Source: Streptomyces kurssanovii (lineage in GTDB: Bacteria; Actinomycetota; Actinomycetes; Streptomycetales; Streptomycetaceae). From it: a stretch of 64,000 nt of DNA. Of the stretch, positions 53,091-61,102 are shown in pieces. The stretch spans positions 1 through 64,000 of the forward strand of contig NZ_BMTN01000009.1 of assembly GCF_014649695.1 (NCBI RefSeq). Direction: 5' to 3'. Numbering within the stretch: the stretch's first letter is position 1; each line of letters starts with the position of its first letter. The position numbers were made by a program, and so were the translations under genes. The notes below the pieces were generated by a model, which did no database searches, was not told the origin of the DNA, and was given only the letters and a program-made list of their open reading frames with translations.

Positions 53091-53687
53091 ATGCTGATCG
53101 AACACCGCGGCAGGAGCCCTGTGGTTCCCCCGTCCGCCTATGTCGCTCCCTCGGCCGTCCTGTGCGGGGCCGTCGTCCTGGGTGAGCGGGCGCGTGTGCT
53201 GCACGGCGCGGTCCTCACCGCGGAGGACGGCGAAGTGCGCACGGGAGCGGACGTGGTGGTGATGGAGCATTCACTGGTCCGCGGCCGGGCGGGGCATCCG
53301 GCCGTACTGGGGGACGCGGTGCTCGTCGGTCCGCACACGCATGTCAACGGTGCGACCGTCGAGGACGAGGTCTTCGTGGCGACAGGCGCGTCCATCTTCC
53401 CCGGCGCGGTGGCCGGGGCACGCTCGGAGCTGCGGATCAACAGCGTGCTGCACGTCAACTCCCGGCTGGCGCCGGGGACGGTCGTCCCGATCGGGTGGAT
53501 CGCCGCAGGAGATCCGGCCGAGCTGTTCTCCCCGGAACGGCACGACGAGCTGTGGGCCAAGCAGCGGGACCTCGACTTCCCGGGCACCGTCTACGGGCTT
53601 CCGCGAGGAACCGGGATGCGCACCCTCATGGCCCGTCAGGCCGACTACTACGGAGCCCACATGGACGACCGGCCGCTGAACGGCTGA
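53091..53687 (+). CDS. Gamma-carbonic-anhydrase-like left-handed beta-helix protein
   Basis: A 198-residue hexapeptide-repeat protein (PSAYVAPSAVLCGAVVLGERARVLHG, LVGPHTHVNGATVEDEVFVATGASIF). Candidate metal His residues occur in VLHG, VMEHS and PHTHVNG. Closest to the gamma-carbonic anhydrase/PaaY group by look; the reaction is not certain. TCGGGGAC precedes the ATG at 53091. Confidence 0.85.
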   Translation: MLIEHRGRSPVVPPSAYVAPSAVLCGAVVLGERARVLHGAVLTAEDGEVRTGADVVVMEHSLVRGRAGHPAVLGDAVLVGPHTHVNGATVEDEVFVATGASIFPGAVAGARSELRINSVLHVNSRLAPGTVVPIGWIAAGDPAELFSPERHDELWAKQRDLDFPGTVYGLPRGTGMRTLMARQADYYGAHMDDRPLNG

Positions 53688-53743
53688 CAGGGCGTGCCCG
53701 TGAACACGGGAGTCGCAGGCACCGGCGCACAAGGAGCGCGCCC

Positions 53744-53774
53744 CTGAGCCTGGTGGTGGTGACACCAGGCTCAG
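53744..53774 (+). terminator. 12-bp perfect hairpin after the beta-helix gene
   Basis: CTGAGCCTGGTG (53744-53755) and CACCAGGCTCAG (53763-53774) pair perfectly over a 7-base loop, 57 bp after the stop codon. No T-tract. Confidence 0.7.
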
Positions 53775-53817
53775 CACACACTCCCTGCCCCCTCGCCCGC
53801 CCGCCAGGATGACCGGC

Positions 53818-54648
53818 ATGAACCGACCCACCACTCTGATCACCGGCGCGACCCAGGGCCTGGGCCGCGGGATCGCGCTCGACCTCGCACGCCGCGGCGG
53901 AACCGTGCTGCTCCACGGCCGTGACCGGGTACGCCTCGACTCGGTTGCGGCCGAGGTACGGGCGACCGCACCCGAGGCCACCGTGCGCACCTACCTCGCC
54001 GACCTGGCGGACCTCCGCCAGGTACAGGCGATGGCCGCGCGGATCCTGGTCGCGGAACCGCGGCTCGACGCACTGGTGAACAACGCCGTCGCCGGCGGCG
54101 GCACCGAGCCGTTGCGGCGCGAACTGAGCGCCCAGGGCCACGAGTTGCGTTTCGCCGTCAACCACTTGGCGCCGTACGCCCTGGTCCGTGGCCTGCTGCC
54201 GCTGCTGACGTCCTCCGCGCCCGCCCGCGTGGTCAACGTCGCCTCGATCGGGCAGGAACGCATCGACTTCGACGACGTCATGCTGGAGCGGGGCTACGAG
54301 GGGCTGCGCGCCTACTGCCGCAGCAAGCTCGCACTGATCATGGCGACCTTCGAACTGGCCGGGGAACTCGCCGGCACGCGTGTCACCGTCAACGCCGTGC
54401 ATCCGGCGCACCTGATGGACACCCAAGGGGTTCGGGACTACGGCCTCACACCCGTCATCGGCGTAGAGGAAGGCGTCAGGCCGACAGTACGGCTGGTCAC
54501 CGACCCGGAGGTGGCCGGCGTGACCGGCCGCTACTTCGACCGGTTCACCGACTCCCGTGCCCACGAGCAGGCTTACGACGCCGAGGCCCGCAAGCGCCTC
54601 ATGGAACTGACGGGTCGTCTCGTCGGAGAGGCGCACGTCGGACGTTGA
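53818..54648 (+). CDS. Short-chain dehydrogenase/reductase
   Basis: A 276-residue SDR. LITGATQGLGRGIALDLA is the nucleotide-binding motif, LVNNAVAGG the structural motif, and VNVASIGQ ... YEGLRAYCRSKLAL gives the catalytic Ser, and probably Tyr (Y in RAYCRSK) and Lys. It resembles retinol-dehydrogenase-like members. Starting at 53809 (three codons earlier) is also possible. Confidence 0.87.
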   Translation: MNRPTTLITGATQGLGRGIALDLARRGGTVLLHGRDRVRLDSVAAEVRATAPEATVRTYLADLADLRQVQAMAARILVAEPRLDALVNNAVAGGGTEPLRRELSAQGHELRFAVNHLAPYALVRGLLPLLTSSAPARVVNVASIGQERIDFDDVMLERGYEGLRAYCRSKLALIMATFELAGELAGTRVTVNAVHPAHLMDTQGVRDYGLTPVIGVEEGVRPTVRLVTDPEVAGVTGRYFDRFTDSRAHEQAYDAEARKRLMELTGRLVGEAHVGR

Positions 54649-54800
54649 GCGGCCGCCGGGCGGGAGGCAGGCCGGACCCGGCCCGATGGGTGTCGTGTTC
54701 ACGTAATTCTGGGAATCCGGCCACCACGCGGGCGGCCGCGTGACACCGGCCCACTGAAGACTTCCCGGCGGTTCGCAGACGAACAGCCAAGGAGGATCTT

Positions 54801-56375
54801 GTGGGCGCACGTCCCGTATCCCGGCGGCAGTTGCTCGGCTTCGGCGGTGCAGGCGCCGCCGCGCTGCTGCTCGGCACCGGCGAGTGGGGCTCCGGCTCCG
54901 CGTTCGCCTCGCCGGTCATGAAGGACGATCCGTTCTCGCTCGGTGTCGCGTCCGGCGAGCCGTGGTCCGACGGTGTGGTGCTGTGGACGAGACTGGCCCC
55001 GGAGCCGTTCGCGCAGGACGGCAAGGGCGGCATGCCGGACCGGCCGGTGCGCGTGCACTACGAGTTGGCCCACGACGAGCGGTTCCGGCGGGTCGTCCGC
55101 CGCGGGAGCGTCGTCGCCACACCGGAGCTGGCGCACTCGGTCCACCCCGAGATACACGGACTGCTGCCGGACCGTGAGTACTACTACCGCTTCCGCGCCG
55201 GCTCGTACCTATCACCCGTCGGCCGCACCCGGACCACCCCGCCGACGTGGAGCACCCCCGCAGACCTCAAGTTCGCGTTCGCCTCCTGTCAGGCCTGGCA
55301 GGACGGCTACTTCACCGCCTACGAGCACCTGGCGCAGGAGGACCTCGACCTGGTGGTGCACCTCGGCGACTACCTCTACGAGTACGGCGTCAAGTCCAAC
55401 AAGCGCGGGGTGGTCACCGACGCCAAGTTCCACACGGAGACCGTCGACCTCGCCCGCTACCGCCTCCAGTACGGTCTCTACAAGTCCGAGGCCCCGCTCC
55501 AGCAGGCGCACGCCCGCTTCCCGTGGATCATGACGTTCGACGATCACGAGGTCGAGAACAACTGGGCCGACGGCATTCCCGAGAAGGACCAGGACCCGCA
55601 AGCGTTCACGCAGCGCAGGGCGGCCGCCTTCCAGGCCCTGTACGAGCACGCGCCGCTGCGCCGCGCACAGGTGCCGCAGGGCCCCGATGTGCAGATGTAC
55701 CGCAGACTCTCCTACGGCAGGCTCGCCGACTTCACGATGCTCGACACCCGGCAGTACCGCGACGACCAGCCCTGCGGCGACGGCCTCTCCGCCGACTGCG
55801 CCGACCGCTTCGCCGCCGACCGCAGCCTGCTCGGTGACCGTCAGCGCGACTGGGTGCTGAACGGCTTCAGCCGGTCCGCCGCCCGCTGGCAGGTGCTGGG
55901 GAACCAGGCGCCGATGGGCCAGACCGACCACGACCCGGGACCGGGCACGACCGTCTGGATGGACCCCTGGGACGGCTACGTCGCGGAGCGGAACCGTCTG
56001 CTCGCGGAGGCGGACGGCCGCGGAGTGCGCAATCTCGTCGTCATCACCGGCGACCGCCACCAGAACTACGCATGGGACCTCAAGCGCGACTACGAGGACC
56101 CCGACTCGGTGACCGTGGGCAGCGAGTTCGTGGGGACGTCCGTCACCAGCGGTGGCGACGGCGCCGACATGACGGCCGAGGGCACCAGGTTCCTCGCGGC
56201 CAACCCGCACATGAAGTTCTTCAACGGCCAGCGGGGCTACGTGCGGGTACGTGTCGAACCCGAGCGCTGGACCAGCGACTTCCGCGTCCTGCCGTACGTG
56301 ACCCGGCCGGGCGCCCCCGTCTCCACCCGCGCGAGCGTCGTCGTCGAGGACGGCGTACCGGGCGTCCAGGTCTGA
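54801..56375 (+). CDS. phoD: Alkaline phosphatase D (PhoD family, Tat-secreted)
   Basis: A 524-residue secreted phosphodiesterase/phosphatase. SRRQLLGFGGAG is the Tat signal; FSLGVASGEPWSDGVVLWTRL opens the PhoD N-terminal domain; DLVVHLGDYLYEYG, TFDDHEVENNWAD, ADFTMLDTRQYRD, LGNQAPMG and VVITGDRHQNYAWDL supply the Fe/Ca-binding metallophosphatase residues. The GTG at 54801 has AAGGAGG five bases upstream. PhoD genes are usually under PhoP control in phosphate starvation; no clear PHO box was identified by eye in the 152 bp upstream. Confidence 0.93.
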   Translation: MGARPVSRRQLLGFGGAGAAALLLGTGEWGSGSAFASPVMKDDPFSLGVASGEPWSDGVVLWTRLAPEPFAQDGKGGMPDRPVRVHYELAHDERFRRVVRRGSVVATPELAHSVHPEIHGLLPDREYYYRFRAGSYLSPVGRTRTTPPTWSTPADLKFAFASCQAWQDGYFTAYEHLAQEDLDLVVHLGDYLYEYGVKSNKRGVVTDAKFHTETVDLARYRLQYGLYKSEAPLQQAHARFPWIMTFDDHEVENNWADGIPEKDQDPQAFTQRRAAAFQALYEHAPLRRAQVPQGPDVQMYRRLSYGRLADFTMLDTRQYRDDQPCGDGLSADCADRFAADRSLLGDRQRDWVLNGFSRSAARWQVLGNQAPMGQTDHDPGPGTTVWMDPWDGYVAERNRLLAEADGRGVRNLVVITGDRHQNYAWDLKRDYEDPDSVTVGSEFVGTSVTSGGDGADMTAEGTRFLAANPHMKFFNGQRGYVRVRVEPERWTSDFRVLPYVTRPGAPVSTRASVVVEDGVPGVQV

Positions 56376-56381
56376 CGAGCG

Positions 56382-56455
56382 GCACCGCGTACCCGGACTG
56401 GCCGGGTACGCGGTGCGGTCGGGTACGAGGGTGCGGTCGGGTATGAGGGTGCGGG
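56382..56455. terminator. 15-bp perfect bidirectional hairpin and adjacent 18-bp tandem repeat
   Basis: GCACCGCGTACCCGG (56382-56396) pairs perfectly with 56402-56416 around a 5-base loop, between convergent phoD (ends 56375) and the hemerythrin gene (ends 56486). Overlapping its end, the 18-bp unit GGTGCGGTCGGGTACGAG (56412-56429) is repeated with one change at 56430-56447, followed by eight bases of a third copy. Confidence 0.75.
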
Positions 56456-56485
56456 CCGGACGGGCGCGTGGCACGGTCCGGGCGC

Positions 56486-57046
56486 CTAGCCGGTGGCGCG
56501 TCCGGTGAGCAGATCGCGGACCCGGTCCACCATGCCCATACCGGGAGCGAGCAGCTTGTTGGCCTGGGCGGTGTCCGGGGTGGAGGGGTGCGGACGGGTC
56601 GGGGCGATCTGCTTGGCCCTGCGTACCTTGTCGCCCAGCTCCATCAGCAGGTCCGCGCTGCAGGACTCGGCGAGCAGCGGGAACAGCCGCTTCTCCTCGT
56701 CGGCGACATGCGAGGTCACGGCGGACTTCAACTGGGTGATCAGGGTGTCGAACCGGGGGTCGTCTGCCTGGCAGCCCTCCAGCTCCTTGAGCATGCGTTC
56801 GATCTGGGCATGGTCGGAGATCTCCTCGTCCGCCAGGTCGTCGCCGTCGTCGACGAAGCGGCGGACCGCGGGATACAGGTACTCCTCCTCGGCGACGGAG
56901 TGCCGGACGAGTTCCTTGGTCAGTTCGTCCGCCAGTTCCCGGCGCCGCGCGTCTCCGGCGGCCTGGGCCTCGATCTCGGCGAACATCTGGTCGACCTCTC
57001 GGTGGTCGGCCGTCAGCTCCTGGATGACGTTCCCGCCGTGTGCCAT
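56486..57046 (-). CDS. Hemerythrin (HHE) domain protein
   Basis: A 186-residue four-helix-bundle protein with the di-iron ligands of the HHE family: TADHREVDQMFAEIE, RHSVAEEEYLYPAV, ISDHAQIERMLKELE and SHVADEEKRLFPLLAE. It may sense or bind O2 or iron. The C-terminal 40 residues are a disordered Pro/Thr-rich tail. ATG at 57046 follows the minus-strand sequence AGGAC. Confidence 0.88.
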   Translation of the reverse strand: MAHGGNVIQELTADHREVDQMFAEIEAQAAGDARRRELADELTKELVRHSVAEEEYLYPAVRRFVDDGDDLADEEISDHAQIERMLKELEGCQADDPRFDTLITQLKSAVTSHVADEEKRLFPLLAESCSADLLMELGDKVRRAKQIAPTRPHPSTPDTAQANKLLAPGMGMVDRVRDLLTGRATG

Positions 57047-57224
57047 GTCCTGGCGTCCTCTCTCGCTTGCTGCGAAGGATCCCCCCACGGGCGTGGCTGC
57101 CGCGCCTCATCGGCGACACTAACGCGGGTACCCCGCTCCGGCGCGCCCACAAGGCGTCGGACACCCTGCGGTTCCGCCACCGGCGGGAAGTTTCCCCGGC
57201 AGCCGTTACAGAGCTGTCGGACCG

Positions 57225-58166
57225 TCACGAGGCCCCGGCGGCAGGCCGGTCCCCGCCGCCCCGCAGTTCGCGGGCGTACGGAGGTTCGGCCCCGGCCTTC
57301 GTGCAGGTGAGCGCCGCGGCTCTGGCCGCGAAGCCCAGCACCTCGCGCCAGCGGCCCGGTGACAGCGACCCGAGCGCTCCCGGCGAGAGCAGCTCGCGCT
57401 CGGACAGGGCGTGCAGGAGCGCCGCGTTCACGGTGTCGCCCGCGCCGATGGTGTCCACGACGTGGACCCGCTCGCCGGGGACGGAGAACCGGTCGCCGCC
57501 CCGAGTGAGGACCGTGAGCCCGTCCCCGCCATGGGTGAGGACCACCGCCGCGGGCCCGGCGGCGAGCCACGCCCCGACGTCGGCCCCCAGCCAGTCGGCG
57601 TCCTCCTCGCTCAGCTTGAGCATCGACACGTGCGGCAGCCAGCTCCTGAACCGGGCGCGGTAGGCGTCCGCGTCCGGAATGAGACCGGGCCGGATGTTCG
57701 GGTCGAGCGCGACGAAGACGCCGCGTGCCGCCTCCCGTCGCATCAGCTCCTCGTAGGCGCTCGCGCCCGGTTCGAGGACCAGCGAGCAGGTGCCCAGCGA
57801 CAGGGCGCGCGTGGCGGCGGGCAGCTCGGGCGGCACGGTGAAGAGCCGGTCCGCGGTGCCCTCGACGTAGAAGGTGTAGGCCGCGGAGCCGCCGGGGCCG
57901 ATCGCCGCGACGGCCAGCGTGGTGGGCTCGGGGCCGCGCTGTACGAGCGCGGTGTCCACTCCCTCCTCACGCAGCCGGCCGATGAGCGACTCGCCGAAGG
58001 CGTCGGTGGAGATCCGGGAGCAGAAGGAGACGTCGGCGCCGAGCCGGCCGAGCGCGACGGCGGTGTTGTAGGGGCCGCCGCCGCGTGCGGGCAAGAGCGG
58101 AGCCGGCGGCTCGCCGCCGGTCTGCGGCACGAGGTCGATCAGCGCCTCACCGGCGACGACGATCAC
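57225..58166 (-). CDS. PfkB family sugar kinase (fructokinase/ribokinase-like)
   Basis: A 313-residue ribokinase-fold kinase. VAGEALIDLVP and ARGGGPYNTAVALGRLGADV at the start and VVDTIGAGDTVNAALLHAL at the end (GAGD anion hole with catalytic Asp) are the PfkB signatures. It phosphorylates a sugar such as fructose, or a related substrate. The GTG at 58166 overlaps the stop of the TetR gene, with GGAGG five bases upstream. The pair forms one operon. Confidence 0.87.
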   Translation of the reverse strand: MIVVAGEALIDLVPQTGGEPPAPLLPARGGGPYNTAVALGRLGADVSFCSRISTDAFGESLIGRLREEGVDTALVQRGPEPTTLAVAAIGPGGSAAYTFYVEGTADRLFTVPPELPAATRALSLGTCSLVLEPGASAYEELMRREAARGVFVALDPNIRPGLIPDADAYRARFRSWLPHVSMLKLSEEDADWLGADVGAWLAAGPAAVVLTHGGDGLTVLTRGGDRFSVPGERVHVVDTIGAGDTVNAALLHALSERELLSPGALGSLSPGRWREVLGFAARAAALTCTKAGAEPPYARELRGGGDRPAAGAS

Positions 58167-58777
58167 AGCGCCTCCCCTTCGGTCCGGCCCGCGACCGGGG
58201 ACCGGCCGGCGGCGGCACGGACGATCGCGGCCGCCGCGGGCGCCGCGTCGAGCACCGGGGCCGCGGAGCGCGCGGCGCGGCCGAGCATGAAGGCGCCTTC
58301 GAGCAGTGCGATCACCGACCGTGCCGTCGCGCGGGACTCGGCGATGCCGAAAGAGCCGTAGAAGGCGGCGAGGGCGTCGGTCCAGGAGTCGAACACCTCC
58401 GCGGTCGCGACCCGCAGCGCCTCGTTGGTGCCCGCGGTCTCCAGGGCGATCGTGGCGATGGGGCACGGGTCCGCGTAGTCGAGGTCGAGCAGGGTCTGCG
58501 CCGCCCCGGAGAACGCCTGGGCGGTCGTCTCCGCCGGGTCGGATGCCCGGTCCTGGAACAGTTCGCCGATCAGCGCCAGGTAGGCGGCGCCCGAGGTGCG
58601 GACCACGTCCTCGCCGAGCTCGGTCTTGCCGCCCGGATAGAAGTGGTAGGCGGACCCGTAGGTCGCGTCGGCCGTCGTGAGGATCTGCTTCATGCCCGTG
58701 GCCGCGTAGCCCTGACGCCGGAAGAGCTCGGTGGCGGCGGCCAGGATCCGCGCTCGTGTGTCGCCTGTCGTTCTCAT
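58163..58777 (-). CDS. TetR family transcriptional regulator
   Basis: A 204-residue TetR protein. The N-terminal HTH is RARILAAATELFRRQGYAATGMKQILTTADATYGSAYHFYPGGK, and LLEGAFMLGRAARS lies in the ligand-binding part; it looks like the TetR_C (LmrA/YxaF-like) group. It is divergent from the alpha/beta hydrolase gene, with 46 bp between the starts, and the palindrome at 58797-58808 lies between them, so it likely represses both. The kinase gene overlaps its end. Confidence 0.88.
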   Translation of the reverse strand: MRTTGDTRARILAAATELFRRQGYAATGMKQILTTADATYGSAYHFYPGGKTELGEDVVRTSGAAYLALIGELFQDRASDPAETTAQAFSGAAQTLLDLDYADPCPIATIALETAGTNEALRVATAEVFDSWTDALAAFYGSFGIAESRATARSVIALLEGAFMLGRAARSAAPVLDAAPAAAAIVRAAAGRSPVAGRTEGEAL

Positions 58778-58796
58778 CTCGGCTAGTCTCTCACTA

Positions 58797-58808
58797 GATC
58801 GATCGATC
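58797..58808. promoter_or_regulatory. TetR operator candidate
   Basis: GATCGATCGATC is a perfect 12-bp palindrome. It is flanked by CACTA (58792-58796) and CCACTAG (58808-58814), so the wider site CACTAG...CCACTAG has repeat character. It lies between the divergent TetR and hydrolase starts. Confidence 0.55.
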
Positions 58809-58823
58809 CACTAGGGGATGCTG

Positions 58824-59684
58824 ATGCATGAGATCGAACTGAGTGCCGGGATCGTGGAGTACACGGACACCGGCGGAAGCGGCGAGACCGTGGTGCTGGT
58901 GCACGGACTCGGTTTCGACGAGTCGGTGTGGCAGGCGGTGGTGGACGGCCTCCGTGCCGACTTCCGGGTCGTGGTCCCCGTCCTGCCGATGGGGAGCCAC
59001 CGACGGCCGATGCGCCCGGACGCCGATCTGTCGGCGCAGGGCGTGGCGAACCTGCTGGCCGAGTTCCTCGAACGGCTCGACCTTCGGGACGTCACCCTCG
59101 TCCAGAACGACGCCGGTACGGCCCAACTGCTCGTCGGGGTGCGCGACGAGCGGGTCCACCGGCTGGTCCTCACCTCCTGCGAGGCGCTGGAGAACTATCC
59201 GCCCGGCGTTCAGGGCAGGACGCTCCAGGTCCTGAGCCGGGTACCGGGCGGCATCTTCCTGCTGCTGCAGTCCTTCCGGGTGCCTCTCCTCGTCCGGCTG
59301 CCCAACTCGCTCGGCGGCATGGCCCGGCACCCGATCCCGTACGAGCTGGTCCGCCGCTGGTACGGCCCCCTGCTCAGCGACAAGAGGATCCGGCGGGACT
59401 TCGCCGCCTTCCTCCGCAGCACGCGGAAGGACACCTATCTGCGGGCGGCGGAGCGCCTGCGCGGCTTCCAGGGGCCCGCTCTCGTCGCGTGGGGCGCGCA
59501 GGACCGCATGATGCCGCCAGAGACCGGGCGCCGGCTGGCCGCCCTGCTGCCGCGGGGCGAGTACGTCGAGATCCCGGACGCCCGCACCCTCGTCCAGCTC
59601 GACAACCCCGACGCCCTCTGCGCCGAACTGCGCCGGTTCATCAAGGAGTCACCCGGTCCACGCCGTCAGGAACCGGCCGGCTGA
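58824..59684 (+). CDS. Alpha/beta hydrolase with Asp-type nucleophile elbow
   Basis: A 286-residue alpha/beta-fold hydrolase. LVHGLGFDESVW carries the oxyanion-hole HG; the nucleophile elbow reads LVQNDAGTAQLL, with Asp (not Ser) at the nucleophile position, as in haloalkane dehalogenases and epoxide hydrolases. The C-terminal catalytic His expected before or near DARTLVQLDNPDAL is not evident: the usual GHFxxxE motif is replaced by DARTLVQLDNP. It may therefore lack normal hydrolase activity. AGGGG precedes the ATG at 58824 by six bases. Confidence 0.8.
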   Translation: MHEIELSAGIVEYTDTGGSGETVVLVHGLGFDESVWQAVVDGLRADFRVVVPVLPMGSHRRPMRPDADLSAQGVANLLAEFLERLDLRDVTLVQNDAGTAQLLVGVRDERVHRLVLTSCEALENYPPGVQGRTLQVLSRVPGGIFLLLQSFRVPLLVRLPNSLGGMARHPIPYELVRRWYGPLLSDKRIRRDFAAFLRSTRKDTYLRAAERLRGFQGPALVAWGAQDRMMPPETGRRLAALLPRGEYVEIPDARTLVQLDNPDALCAELRRFIKESPGPRRQEPAG

Positions 59685-59732
59685 GACAGTGGGCGCGTAC
59701 GTCTGAGGACCCGTCGTGGAAAGGACGCACCC

Positions 59733-61010
59733 GTGACCGAGGCACCATCCGTCTTCGCCGGACTGGACGCACGACTCCCCGCCCTGCGCGAGCTCTACCA
59801 GGATCTCCACGCCCATCCGGAGCTGTCCTTCCAGGAGGTCCGCACGGCGGGCATCGTCGCCCGGTGGCTGCGTGAGCAGGGCTGGGACGTGACCGAGGGG
59901 GTCGGTGGTACGGGGGTGGTCGGCGTCCTCAGGGTGTCCGACGGGCCCGTCGTCCTGCTCCGGGCGGACATGGACGGCCTGCCCGTGCGGGAGGCGACGG
60001 GCCTGCCCTATGCCTCCACGCGCACGGGGGTCGACGCCGACGGCATCGAAGCGCCCGTCATGCACGCCTGCGGACACGACATGCACATCACCTGCCTGCT
60101 CGGCGCGACGGCTCTGTTGGCCGCCGACCGGGACGCCTGGCGGGGCACCGTCGTCGCCGTGTTCCAGCCGGCCGAGGAGGTCAGCGGGGCGCAGGCGATG
60201 ATCGACGACGGGTTCGCCGAACGCTTCCCCCGCCCGGACGTGTGCCTCGCGCAGCACGTCGGACCCATTCCCGCGGGCACCGCCGCGACCAGGCCGGGCG
60301 CGGTCATGAGCGCCTCCGACAGCTTCGCCGTACGGCTCTTCGGCCGGGGCGGCCACGGGTCCGCGCCGGAGAACACCGTCGATCCGGTGGTGATGGCCGC
60401 GGCGGTCGTGATGCGTCTGCAGACGGTGGTGTCGCGCGAAGTCGGGGCGAACCAGGCCGCCGTCGTCACGGTGGGGTCCCTGCACAGCGGGACCAAGGAG
60501 AACATCATCCCGGACACCGCTGAAATGAAGATCAACATCCGCAGCTCCGACCCGACAGTCCGGACCCGGGTGCTCGCGGCCGTCGAGCGGATCGTACGGG
60601 CCGAGGCCCTCGCGGCCGACGCGCCGAAGGAGCCCGGGTTCACCTCGCTCAACAGCTTCCCGCTCACGCTCAACGACCCGGACGCCACCGCCACGGCGGT
60701 CGCGGGGCTCGAGTCGGTGCTCGGGAAGGACCAGGTCTGGACGCTGCCTCAGCCGATCACCGGCAGCGAGGACTTCGGCGCGTTCGGATCCGCCATGGGG
60801 GTGCCTTCCGTCTTCTGGCACTTCGGCGGAGCGGATCCGGACCTGTTCCCGGACCCCGATCCGGCGACCCTCGTCGGCGGCGGGCTGCCCCCGGGGGTGG
60901 CGTACAACCACTCACCGCAGTACGCGCCCCTCCAGGACCCGACCATCGAACTCGGCGTCCGGGCCCTGCTGGGCGCGGCGGGGCAGTGGCTCGGCATGAA
61001 GACGCCGTAG
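59733..61010 (+). CDS. M20 family metallo-amidohydrolase
   Basis: A 425-residue M20 peptidase/amidohydrolase, hydrolysing N-acyl amino acids or similar. HAHPELSFQEVRTAGIV, LRADMDGLPVREATGLPYAS, HACGHDMHITCLLGA (metal His and Asp), QPAEEVSGAQAMIDDG (general-base Glu), and GRGGHGSAPE in the dimerisation lid. Start is GTG at 59733 with GGAAAGGA about eight bases upstream. The C-terminus carries FWHFGGADPDLF and VAYNHSPQYAP as usual for hippurate-hydrolase-like members. Confidence 0.9.
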   Translation: MTEAPSVFAGLDARLPALRELYQDLHAHPELSFQEVRTAGIVARWLREQGWDVTEGVGGTGVVGVLRVSDGPVVLLRADMDGLPVREATGLPYASTRTGVDADGIEAPVMHACGHDMHITCLLGATALLAADRDAWRGTVVAVFQPAEEVSGAQAMIDDGFAERFPRPDVCLAQHVGPIPAGTAATRPGAVMSASDSFAVRLFGRGGHGSAPENTVDPVVMAAAVVMRLQTVVSREVGANQAAVVTVGSLHSGTKENIIPDTAEMKINIRSSDPTVRTRVLAAVERIVRAEALAADAPKEPGFTSLNSFPLTLNDPDATATAVAGLESVLGKDQVWTLPQPITGSEDFGAFGSAMGVPSVFWHFGGADPDLFPDPDPATLVGGGLPPGVAYNHSPQYAPLQDPTIELGVRALLGAAGQWLGMKTP

Positions 61011-61102
61011 CGGGGACCGTCCGGGGCGCCAGGGCCTGGCCGTGACAACGGGTGCGGCCGCCGTACCGGAACCGGGACGGCCGCCGCCCTGCCCCCTGCG
61101 TC

